Positions 23,794-37,048 of a DNA stretch of 64,000 nt are shown one piece after another. The notes below the pieces were generated by a model that was given only the letters and a program-made list of their open reading frames with translations, did no database searches and was not told the origin of the DNA. The position numbers and the translations under genes were made by a program. Origin of the DNA: Brachionus plicatilis (lineage: Eukaryota > Rotifera > Eurotatoria > Ploima > Brachionidae); NCBI GenBank assembly GCA_010279815.1, contig QEOQ01000515.1, positions 24,758 to 88,757 on the forward strand, written 5' to 3'. The number at the start of each line of letters is the position of its first letter. The first letter of the stretch is position 1.

Positions 23794-25061
23794 GACGCTT
23801 TCATTAGTGATAACTTATCATTACATTTTAGAATTAAGTTTAAATAAATTATTCTTTTAAGTGTAAATTGTATTATTTTGTGTTAAATTTTGTTCAATTT
23901 TAGAATCCAGGATTATTTTTAGATATTTTTGTGAGATTTTGATTTAAATTTTGCCATCTAAAATTTAGTTTTAATTCTTTCCTTAAGAGAAACAAATAAA
24001 AATTACTTGGTATATTTGGATTTTATTTAGATTTTCAAAAATTTCAAATAAATTTTTTATAATTAACAATTATTTTTAAATATTCTTTAAAAACAATTAA
24101 TAATAAAAAAGCAAAAAAAATGCCTGTCTGTATTAATAAGTGAATAACAAAAAATTGGATGAAAATGAGAAAAATGTGGCTTCACTTAAAATTCAAAAAA
24201 TTGACAGAATTTCTTATGAATATTACAAAAGTTTTTGCTCTAAAGGAAATTAAAATTTGCCAAGCAGTATTCTTAATTTTGATTAGTTTTTTTCGGAAAA
24301 TTTAAAAAATTTGCTATATTTTTTTGTTAAATTGATTTTTATGCTTTCATTCTAATCACTAATATTTATAATACAAATAAAATTTTGTTTCTTAATTAAA
24401 AAAATTTACATATCTTGAAACAATTGAAAACTTTATTAATTTTTCGTAATTTTAACATTTTTTTTAGCGTCACATTTTTTTAGCGTCTGAAACTCAAAAA
24501 TCAAATGTTTTGTTTGAATTATTTTTGTTTAGGTTCGGAAAGAAATTAATAGAAAAAATACTTTCAAACGGATTCAAGTTGATTACCATAAAAGTAATTA
24601 AGAAAAAATGAACCAGTTCTACTTTGTTTTAAAAAAAATATAAAACATTTGACTGCAAGTTTATAACATGACAATATCATATTTTTAGAAAAATGTTTTA
24701 ACTTTCAAACACATCTTACAAAATTTCCAAATTAATTTATTTTAATCTAAACATTTGAAAGCCTACATGCGGTTAAATCCAATATTTTTTTTTCAAAATC
24801 TTTAGCTTTTTTGCTTAATATTTAAAGTGCGAAACCTTGGCCAATTTGGATCGTATAGTACTATAAAATTTTCTTAACAAAATTTTCATATTTATGCTCA
24901 AATTTAAACCAATAATTTTCTACACTCTTAACTTCTTAGTAATTCACCCAACAAGATTTAATAAATTATTCTCTTACAAAAACTAATAAAAATTAAAATC
25001 CTTTATTTTGAGTTATCGAATTCACAATATTGAGAAAATTTTTTATTCAAATAGTTCAAAT
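23794..25061. other. intergenic AT-rich stretch
   Basis: SCOT-A 3' sequence with an AATAAA-like signal at about 23846, then featureless AT-rich DNA. Confidence 0.5.
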
Positions 25062-25801
25062 ATGGATAAGTAAGCTATGTTTGGCTTAAATTAGAATTTT
25101 AATTTGAAATTAATATTAGCAGTTTGTGCGAAAAAGTTTGCTTGGAAACGGATTTAAACAAAGAAGTGGATGCAGTCGAATTGAAAGAAATGACTGAATG
25201 CTCCGCCAATTCTAGACAAGTTGCTTTAAAAGCTTCAACACAAATGGCGTGTGTAAATCCAGATAAACAAGTAGTTACAATTGGCACAAAAGAATTAGTC
25301 GAATGTACAGTGAAAGAAGTTTCTTGCATTTCAGATTCTACTAAAGTAGCTTTAAGAGGATGTAGAGAAATGGAAAATGTTAATCCAAACAAAGATTTAA
25401 CTTCTATTGACTGCAAAGAGTTGGCTAATATTGATCCAAATAAGGAAGTGACTATAATTGGTTCAAAAGAACTGACTGAATGTGCTAAAAAGGAATTATC
25501 ATGCATATCCGATTCTAAACAAGTAGCTTTAAAAGGACCTAGTGAAATAGTGAATATTAATCCGAATAAAGAAATTGCTAATGTGAATAAAGATAAAGAG
25601 ATAGCAGTTTTGTCCGATAGCTTAGAAATGGCGATGATTGGTCCCAGACAAGTAGCTGAAAAGAACAAAAAAACTGATCTTGCATGTGTTCAAAAAAAAG
25701 AACTAGCAACAGTCAGTTCAAAACAGGTTTCCACCATATGCTCGAAACATGTAGCCATTATACCAGGAGATGACCAAAAACAAGTTCGGATCAGCAATTA
25801 G
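25062..25801 (+). CDS. unknown repeat protein with a tiny first coding exon
   Basis: I do not recognise this 229-residue protein. The main frame (25120-25801) has no start codon of its own before its first internal ATG. An ATG at 25062 gives an 8-nt coding exon (ATGGATAA) with a GTAAGC donor; a 50-bp intron ends at ATTAG (25119), and the join is in phase, starting MDNSLCEKVC. The body is built of degenerate units around KELxxIDPNKEV; a longer repeat of about 65 residues is seen in TKELVECTVKEVSCISDS and SKELTECAKKELSCISDS. The regular alternation of hydrophobic and charged residues suggests stacked beta strands (inference). Cys is frequent, yet no signal peptide or membrane segment is seen. 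Confidence 0.65.
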
Positions 25802-26359
25802 ATAAATAGAGAAAATTTTATTTTGAATTATTATTTTTTTTTTAAATAAATACTTCCATTATACTTTGCTTAGAAGACCTTAAAAAATTTTAAAATATTA
25901 TTTGAACTTTTCATTTGGTGTCTGAATAAAATTTATTTTAAAATGTTTAGATTAAAAATAAGTTTTTCTTATTTTTTTCAATACACTATTTTTTAAAACC
26001 AATATTCAATTTTTTTAAAGAAAATAAAAATTCGAAATAGATCTTGAAATTACTTTAGTTATATTAAAAAAAAATAAAAAAAAAAGCTAAAATAATAATA
26101 AAATATATTTAATCTGTTGAATCAAAAAGATAATTGACCGAAATTTAAAATTTTATTTTTCGAAACAAAAACAAGCAATAGATACACTCTTTCTATAGAG
26201 AGAACACAATTTAGCCAAACATATAGGTACTCAAAAATAAATTTATTTAATAATCGAATATAAATTAGGTAACTATGGCAATAATTACTAGTCTGCTTGC
26301 TTAATATTTCCAAACTTCAAAATCAGACTTTGAACAAAAAATTCTCCAAATAAGAACAA
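25802..26359. other. intergenic AT-rich stretch
   Basis: Nothing recognised; an AATAAA-like word near 25845 may serve the gene upstream. Confidence 0.45.
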
Positions 26360-28765
26360 ATGAGTGCTACTGTGTTAAAGGACAGCATCGAAATTTTGTC
26401 CAATGACTTTAAAAGAAGTGCAGAACGAAAAGGAAAACTGTACAAGGGTATTGAATTTTTTTCTTATTTAAAATATTCACTACAAAATTTATTTTCAGCC
26501 TCTAAACCCAAATCACCAGAAAGTAATCTATTAGTATTTGAAAATTACTTTCCTATGTCTATAAAAATCTAATCTAATCTTAATAATGGCTCATTGTTGT
26601 TTATGATTTATTTTTTCTAAATAAAATTTAAGGGAATATATTTTCAAATGGCTCAGTTCCTACAATTCCATCAAAATTTTTCACCTTGATCACCGATAAT
26701 AGTGACAGCAAAGGCTTTCATCGAACATCAAAGCGATTTCAGTATAACTTTGTAAGTAGATTTTTCTCTACTCTTTTTTATGTAAAGTAAAAATAACAAA
26801 AAAATTCAAGTCAGAAACGCCTGGTCCTGGTTCTTACATACCAATCGATGATACTGGAAAAAAATTGAAAAAAACTTCCGATTCCGTAAAAGGTTATGGT
26901 GGATTTGCGTCAAGCTCAAGTCGTGACGAAATAAAATTAAATCCGATGATAACTCCGGGCGCTGGCTCCTACGAAGTGAATGCCAATAGCCGCAAAGATT
27001 TTTCTAATTCTTTTTCAAGTACATTTCATAAACCAATAGCCCAAAAAGTGGACAAACCTGATTATAAGCCAGCGCCGAATATTTATGACATTTCAAAATC
27101 ACTAAAATATAAATTCAAGAGCAATAATGTTTACGCAGACTCTGCATTTAAATCTCAAACTAAAAGAGAATTTATGCATATTGATAAAACAATACCGGCA
27201 CCAAACATTTACAATGTTAATGATAGCCTCAAACATGATAATCCAAAAGTAATAGTTTCTAGTTTTAAGTCTAGCACAAATAGACGCGGATTTACGCCGC
27301 ATAACAATTACCCAGGTCCTGGTGAGTACGATCCCAATGAGCCAAATTTAGATGAAATTAACCGTCAATTGTTTCCGTAAATTTTACTTTTTTATCAATT
27401 CAATTTGAGGCATTCTGAATTTTAGAGCTAAAAGCCAGAACAAATATTCAAAACTTGATAATTTTTTTTTCTGAAATCAAGGGACCAAGATTGGTAAATC
27501 ATTCTAAACTAGCTTCTATAAAAAATTCTAAACAAAGAACACATATTGAAAATTTATAAAAAAAATTCCAGACAAAAAATTACAGGGTATTTGCAAGAGC
27601 TGAATTTAGATTATACATTGATTGTATCAACTGAACCAAATTTAGTCCCTTAGAAAAAAAAATTCAATTTTTTTTAAAATTCATGTTGACTTCAATTTTG
27701 GCAAGTTTTTTATTCATTTAATTTTTTTTCAAATTACACATCTATATTTTGCATCATTTAATTAAAAAAAGCGCTGGATGAAGGTTAAAAAAACATATAA
27801 AATGTTACTTAAACATATAAAAAGTGAATCAAGCATAAAACTATTTTTATTTTATAAAAATGTGAATCAAAACATAAACTTATTTTTAAATTCTGTGAAT
27901 AAAACATAAATTAAATTTATCAAAAAGTGATCCAAAACATATAAATTTATACAAAGTATAAAAAAAATTTTAGTCAATTTGATCAATAAAAAAGGTGAAA
28001 AAAACATATATTATTCCATTTCGTACCATGGCCCGACTTTTCGTTTTTTTGTTTTAGATTGTTTTAGATTCGATATCGGAGTTGAATTTAGCCATAAAAA
28101 TCCATTCGATTTTTCTTTTCATGGTTGAAAAAAAAATTAAATATCTTAATTAAAGGTTTATGTTTTAATCACTTGTCTTCAAAATAATTTCAAGTTAGTT
28201 TTTTTTTTATTTCGATATGTTTTATTCTCTTTCCGAATAATTTATTTAGTCATTTATGTTTTATTCACATTTTAAGTTAATTATGTTCGAATTTATGTTT
28301 TACTTCACTCTTTTACAAAGTTAAAATCTCAATTTTTTCTTTATGTTTTGTTTTTTAAGATTAACATTTTATATGTTTTTTTAATCTTCATCCAAAAGCG
28401 CTTAATAAAAATTTAAAATTACACAAAAAAAAATAAAACTTGAAAAGAAATAAAAAATTTGCCATCAAAAAAATAGATTTATAATTATTTCTAATAAATT
28501 GATTAATAGACGACGTCACTATTTGGCTATATCAGCTCCAGCAGTGCCTATGCCTACTCAATTGCCATTACCAGGTCCCGGTGCTTACGATGTACGAGAC
28601 TTTAGCGAACCCGAAAAAAGATACATGAGCACAGCAGCTTTTGTTTCATCAACCAGTAGATGGTATGGGCAAACCAATCCAAATATACCAGGACCAGCAA
28701 ATTATTCACCAGAAAAACTCACCAAACAATCATTTTTGTATAATATTGGTAAAAAATGGGTCTAA
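26360..28765 (+). CDS. STPG1: STPG1-like sperm-tail PG-rich repeat protein
   Basis: Five exons join in phase to 350 residues: 26360-26447, a 24-nt exon 26499-26522, 26633-26751, 26811-27376 and 28510-28765. The protein has the sperm-tail PG-rich repeats that define the family: ETPGPGSYIP, TPGAGSYEVN, YPGPGEYDPN, LPGPGAYDV and IPGPANYSP. Such proteins sit on ciliary or flagellar microtubules; the human relative is also called MAPO2. Length is close to that relative. The last intron (27377-28509) holds a MITE. I prefer STPG1 over other PG-rich proteins because of the overall layout, without a search. Confidence 0.8.
27769..28403. mobile_element. 635-bp MITE with ~40-bp terminal inverted repeats
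   Basis: The left end reads AAGCGCTGGATGAAGGTTAA and continues AAAAACATATAAAATGTTA. The right end, reverse-complemented, reads AAGCGCTTTTGGATGAAGAT and continues TAAAAAAACATATAAAATGTTA. The inside is a loose palindrome rich in AACATAAA words and has no coding sequence. Flanking TTAA-like bases on both sides may be the target duplication. Confidence 0.75.
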
Positions 28766-29506
28766 GTAAAAAAATAATTTTATGAATATATTTATGACAT
28801 TTTAAAGTCATCGGTTAGTGCAACAAAAAAATAAATTATTGATGCCTTTTTTTATCTTTTGTTAATTTATTGAATTAATTAATAATTAAAATAAATAAAA
28901 TAATTTTTTAAGAATTTTCTATTTTAAATCATCACTTTAAATATTCAAAAATCAAAAAAAAATGCGATATTCTGCTTTTATATCTTTAAGTATAATTTTT
29001 AGTAAGTAATTAAAATAGAATTTAAACATTGGATTTGGAAATTTATAATTTTTTTAGACTAATTAATGCAAAAATTAAAAATGATTTTAGTTTTTATTTT
29101 AATTTTTTTTTAATCAAAAATTATTTCATTGACACAGATACATGTACCATGATATTTTTTATCTTGTTTTTCTTTTTCATTTAAAATCATAAATCAAATA
29201 TATTTTTGACAAAATATTGCTTAAGGCGTTTAAAGGCATTCAAAATTCAATTCAATTTAATTTAAAAGATTTAAGATTAAAAAAATCACATTTTTATGCA
29301 GATCGGTCATGTAAATCGAACAAATCTAATTCGATATATAAGATAGCTAAACTTAAGTTGAGTTGAAAATGCACATTCAGGTGTTGTTTTTATATATTTA
29401 AATAAACCAAGCAACATATATATTGCTTTGGTTTATGTAAAGCATTTTTTTTTCTTTTATTCTTTTATAAACCAATTTACATCACAAATACACACCAAAA
29501 ATTATA
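28766..29506. other. intergenic stretch upstream of SCOT-B
   Basis: AT-rich, with one dyad element (listed separately) shortly before the SCOT-B start codon. Confidence 0.45.
29402..29436. promoter_or_regulatory. dyad symmetry upstream of SCOT-B
   Basis: ATAAACCAAGCAA (29402-29414) is followed after 8 bases by TTGCTTTGGTTTAT (29423-29436), its reverse complement apart from one extra T. It lies 70 bp before the start codon, so it could be a regulator site or a 5' UTR hairpin; function is inferred from position only. Confidence 0.35.
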
Positions 29507-32056
<2,550 letters not shown>

Positions 32057-32227
32057 GTCACTTTTTTTTTTAAATAAATAATTTAAAACATGTTTTAGTT
32101 AATAAATATTTTTAAATTCAATTAATTACCATAAAAACTTAATTAACAATGACCATGTAACAAAGGTCCAAACATTTTTTAAATTTTTTTTTGATTCTTA
32201 TATTTAAATTTTTTAATTGAATAAAGA

Positions 32228-33287
32228 ATGAGCTTAACAGTCGAAATTTTGCATTCCAAATCATTGAAGCCATTGTTCAATGTTCAAGTCAATAGTTCGG
32301 ACTCGATCAGTCATGTGAAAAAAGCAATTCATTCTCAAAGTTAGTTGAAAATTATAAATTTATTCACTTAAATTGTAAATTATTTTGAAATTTTTTTAAT
32401 TCCAAGAGTCCAAATTATATCCGGACAGACAAATGCTCAAGTCAGACACAAGTTAATACAATTTGGATATTTTTTTCAATAGGGAAGATTTTTCAAAATT
32501 ATTAACTAAATATTTTTTAAAAGGAGGAAAAGCGTTGAAAGATGAAGAAAAAGTTGCTGATTTAAACAAAGATTCCGATTCAGGCAAAGTCAGATTATAC
32601 TTCAAGGACTTGGGTCCACAAGTCGGCTGGACAACAGTGTTTTTGACTGAATACGCCGGCCCGTTATTCATCTATTTGATATTTTATCTTCGACCAAGTA
32701 TTATTTACAGCAATTCTAATGCAAAATACCTAAATGTAACGCATTTGGCATGTGCTTGTTGGGTATTTCATTATGCCAAGCGTTTGCTGGAAACTGTTTT
32801 TGTTCATAGATTTTCTCATGCAACAATGCCTATTAAGAATATTTTCAAAAATTCACTTTATTATTGGGGCTTTGCAGCCTATGTAGCCTACTATAACAAT
32901 CATCCTTTGTTCACGCCACCACTTTTTGGTTCTCTTCAAATTTACATTGGACTATTTAGCTTTTTATTAAACGAGCTTGGTAACTTTTCGATTCATTTGG
33001 CATTTAGAGATTTAAGACCCCCGGGAAGTAAAGTAAGAAAAATTCCTCTTCCGAATTCAAATCCATTCACAATTTTGTTTAATTTTGTCTCTTGCCCAAA
33101 TTATACTTATGAGATTGGTTCTTGGATTTCATTCAGCATAATGACACAATCCCTACCAGCTGCTTTGTTCACTTTGGCCGGTGCGTACCAAATGATAGTC
33201 TGGGCTTTGGGCAAACATAGAAATTATCGTAAAGAATTCGAAAAATATCCAAGATCAAGACGAGCAATAATTCCTTTCTTCCTTTAG
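32228..33287 (+). CDS. TECR: very-long-chain trans-2-enoyl-CoA reductase
   Basis: TECR performs the last reduction of the fatty-acid elongation cycle in the ER membrane. Three exons, 32228-32339, 32407-32451 and 32524-33287, join in phase to 306 residues, the usual family length. The N-terminal part is the ubiquitin-like domain (MSLTVEILHSKSLKPLFNVQ, then KLYPDRQML), followed by the highly typical DLGPQVGWTTVFLTEYAGP. Several membrane segments follow, and the C-terminal steroid-reductase-type motif GKHRNYRKEFEKYPRSRRAI is intact. It begins 171 bp after the SCOT-B stop on the same strand. Confidence 0.93.
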
Positions 33288-35482
33288 GAAAAAAATAATG
33301 AGCTTATGAACAAACACAATTTTATTTTAGATTTAATAAAATTTTTAGAACTTTAAATTTATTGTTTTTCAGTCAACCAAAAATTAAAAAAAAATATTCC
33401 AATGAGTGAAAAAATAAAAAATTGATGAATCAAAGTTTAATTCACTCTTATTTTAAATGCTTTTCTTGACACTAGAAGAAGGGTTAGGTATGTTTATGTG
33501 CCAAACAATTGTTTTCTAAGATTCACCTGACTGTTAAAAGGAATTTCAAAAGATGTAATAGAAGAGCTTATTAAAAAGCATAATTTACATTTGTCAGAAT
33601 GAACAGAAATGTTTGTTTTATAATATTTAATAAAACATTAAATTGAATTCAGCATTTTTGAAAAATTTATTAAAAGAATACTGGACAATTTGGAAAAAAA
33701 TCAAAATGTTTAATTTTATGATATATTTTTAAAGATCTCGACGGGCTGAATCCAAAAATATCAAAAATTTCTTTTGAAAAACAGTTTGTGTGAACTTAAA
33801 ATCTAAATTGGCTTATTACTTAAAAAGAAAATATCTTGGTTATTTTTAAGGCTTTTAAAATAATTTTTTATTTGGCATTTTCAAAAAAAAATGAGGAATT
33901 TAAAAAAAATACTAGTTAGGTCATTCCACTAAAAATCTATCTTATAGTCCTGAAAAACCAAAAAATAGGGTATGTAGCTGTTTAAGACCCCCCAGTACCC
34001 GCATGTCATTGGACTGTCGACCAGAAAAAAAGGTTTTATAATATATCAAATATAATATATTGTAACCCATTAATTAAAGATTAATCAAATTAGTTTCATT
34101 TAGAGCATAATTTAGATTAGAATTGTCAAATTCTAATTTAGCTTGAACAAATTTATAAAAAAAAAATTTTTTTAAAAATACTGACATACCTAAAAAAAAT
34201 TACGAATTTTAAATCACAAGCAAAATCGAAATTATAAATTTAATTTAATGTAATTGAAATCATGCATTTGAAATTAGTTCTATTTCTGTGTTGACTAACT
34301 TTTCTAAAATCGTAAATAAGAATTTTAGATTTAACTAGGTGCTAATAGGAAAATCTAGCTTAATTAAACAAGATTGTTAAAAATTAAAAAAAAAATGCTT
34401 TCTTTTTAAAAGAGGTTTCAAGATATATTTAGAATTTATTTGTTAAGATAAAAGAGTGACGTAGTTTATTCATACTATTTAGTATGCATTTACTTTTTTC
34501 AGCATTATATTAATGCTAAACGTTTTTTTTTTAAATTTTTTTTGTCATTTTTTGAAAATTATTTATTCATTTATCCTTAAAGCAGAATAATTAGACTTAA
34601 ATTTAAACTCGATAATTTTTGAGCAATTATCGAATGTCAAAAAGACAATTTGGCCAAAATAATCAAAAATTCTTTGAAAAAAAACTTTTTAGAAGATAAA
34701 ATTAATTTCAAAATTTTAAAATAATCAATTTTTTTTTAATTTTATTATTGAATATGAGTAAATGAGTAAAATTTATTAAAAAAAAACAAATATTACTCAT
34801 GAAAAAATTGAATTATTCAAATTGTTTCAAATTCAATGATTCAATACTTAAGTGTATTTTTAATTATTTATCCTAAACAAAATATTTATCTTTAAATAAC
34901 ATAAAAAGCTGAAAATGGCACAAAAGAAAACATTGATTTATCAAAAAATGTTTGATTCCAAAATTAATAGCAATTTAAAATTCCAATAGATATAAAAATA
35001 GCCAGATAACTATTTTTTTTACTTATGAAAAAGCAATTCATTTCAAAGCATTTCAATTTCCTGTCGAATTTTTATCTTAAAATTTAATTATTTATTTTTG
35101 GAATCTAGAACTTCAAAATTCATAATTTAGTTAAAAAAAAATTAAATCAATGCATCATTTTTCTACTACGTCACTTAATCACCTACGTAGAAATGATTCA
35201 TATACACACACACACGTTTAAAGTCATGTTTTATTTTGTGCAAAAAATCCATCAAAGTTAAAAAAAATAGAAAAAGTCTGATAAAAAAAATTAATTAAAT
35301 AGAACTATGTGGAAATTTATGCATTTATCAAAATTCGAGGAGTGCAGTTTTATATTTAAATTATGATATTACGAAAGAATTTAAAGATTTTCAGCTAACT
35401 TAACTTGTATGAATCACTTTGTGTTGAGAATTTATTTAAATACCTAAAATTTTTCTTTGGCTAAATTAGAAAAAAAAAAAAG
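33288..35482. other. 2.2-kb intergenic stretch
   Basis: AT-rich with no supported gene. One less AT-rich patch lies at about 33965-34030 and a short CA repeat at about 35200. A TATA-like TTTATATTTAAAT at about 35349 is a possible promoter element of the glycosyltransferase gene. Confidence 0.45.
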
Positions 35483-37048
35483 ATGAAGCTTTTTAAAAAC
35501 AAAAGATACGGATCAGTTGAGACTCAAAGAACAGACAGAGTGATATTTTTATGGAGCGTGCCGGCAAACGGTCACCTAAATCCAACTTTGTGCTACGCTA
35601 ATGAACTACTTAAAGCATTGCCCGAGATGAACTGCTCCAAGCTGGTGTTCTATTCGGGCAAATCGTTCAAAGACCTCATTCTAAATCTTCCCAACAATCG
35701 AGGCAAAGATTTGATCGAGTTTCGCGACTACGAACTCGAAAAGAATACTGGCACCGAAAATCTCCTCAAATTAATAATGAACTTCAACACTAAGCCTGGC
35801 ACATTGTTCCGAGTTTTTCAATGCTACGAAAATTCAATAAAACTCGGTGCCAAACACTTGTTCCAGCGTTTAATCCAAGACATGCACAATGATCAGCCAG
35901 TGCTAATTTTGTACGACCAGGCGCTCTTTTTTCCCAAAATAGCTTGCGAATTGTACAGCAAAAAATACAGTTGTGCCAAGCCATTACACGTGTCATACGT
36001 GACTACGTTTATGTGTGCCCGGGGCATTTATCCGTACTGGAGCGATTTGGAAAAGATGGGTCTGTTGGGCAATAATTTAAGTAAGCGCGACAAAATAAGA
36101 ACTTTTTTCATTCTTGGCAATGATTTTTTTCACTATTTGTTCACCTATTACAAAACTCTGTGGTGGGATTTGCATTTTTCGTTTTTAGACTTGGTTCTTA
36201 GATGCGAACTGCCATTGAGCCAAGTGCAAATGATAGATCAAAATATGAACTTGGTATTTGTGATGCCCGAGGTTCAGCCAAGACTAGAGTATTTTCAGAA
36301 CAAAGGTAACATTAAATTTGTGGGTCCATCTGTGGACGAAGTGGTTCGCTCAAATATTAGTCAAAAAAAAACCGACATGGATCAATATGTGGAGAGAATA
36401 GAGGAATTTTTGGCTGCCAATTTGGTCAATTCACTTGGAGGAGTAAAGTCCACATTTATGCGAAGTGAATCGACTGGCGAAAACTTCAAAAAATATCACA
36501 AGCCCATTATCTACGTTTCCATGGGAACTGTCTTCAACAATGAGAATTCAAATCTGTTCAGAATTTTGATTGAAGGATGCAAAAAATTCAGCGATACTTA
36601 CGCAATCATCATATCAACAGGTGATGAGAAAACCTATCAAAAATATGCTGGCCTATACACAAATGACAACATACTATTGATACCGCATACACCTCAAGTT
36701 GAAATATTGAAACGAACACATTTGTTTATCACACATGCCGGAATGAATTCGGTATCGGAGGCAATGAATTACGGTGTGCCAATAATTTGCATACCACTTA
36801 GTGGAGATCAGCCATTTGTTGCGTGGCGAGTGGCCGATGAACTCGGCATGGGCATAAGACTGCAGCCAGATGAGTCATTGACAGTCGAAAAAGTTATTTC
36901 GAGCATAAGTAATATCCTTAATGATCCTTCATACCGTCTAAAAGCACAAAGTTTGTCCAAATTATCACAAAACTACGCCGGACACAAAACAGCAGTCGAA
37001 TACACAATTAAAGCATTGCGTGACCACGAATCCAAAATGCTCATCTAA
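35483..37048 (+). CDS. MGT-type UDP-glycosyltransferase, intronless
   Basis: A single open frame encodes a 521-residue family 1 glycosyltransferase, which transfers sugar from a UDP-sugar to small lipophilic acceptors. The N-terminal acceptor domain opens with LWSVPANGHLNPT, where the His (H31) is the expected catalytic base. The C-terminal donor domain has LLIPHTPQVEIL, FITHAGMNSVSEAMNYGVP (418-423 HAGMNS) and GDQP, whose Asp/Gln (442-443) bind the sugar. There is no signal peptide or C-terminal membrane anchor, unlike animal UGTs, and the motif style is that of bacterial MGT enzymes. G+C is higher than in the flanks. Ancient transfer from bacteria is possible but unproven. Confidence 0.88.
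   Translation: MKLFKNKRYGSVETQRTDRVIFLWSVPANGHLNPTLCYANELLKALPEMNCSKLVFYSGKSFKDLILNLPNNRGKDLIEFRDYELEKNTGTENLLKLIMNFNTKPGTLFRVFQCYENSIKLGAKHLFQRLIQDMHNDQPVLILYDQALFFPKIACELYSKKYSCAKPLHVSYVTTFMCARGIYPYWSDLEKMGLLGNNLSKRDKIRTFFILGNDFFHYLFTYYKTLWWDLHFSFLDLVLRCELPLSQVQMIDQNMNLVFVMPEVQPRLEYFQNKGNIKFVGPSVDEVVRSNISQKKTDMDQYVERIEEFLAANLVNSLGGVKSTFMRSESTGENFKKYHKPIIYVSMGTVFNNENSNLFRILIEGCKKFSDTYAIIISTGDEKTYQKYAGLYTNDNILLIPHTPQVEILKRTHLFITHAGMNSVSEAMNYGVPIICIPLSGDQPFVAWRVADELGMGIRLQPDESLTVEKVISSISNILNDPSYRLKAQSLSKLSQNYAGHKTAVEYTIKALRDHESKMLI

Noticed and set aside
25099..25668. Long open frame on the minus strand opposite the repeat protein
   Set aside because: It mirrors the repeats of the plus-strand gene, whose start and splice sites fit; the minus frame shows no independent motif.
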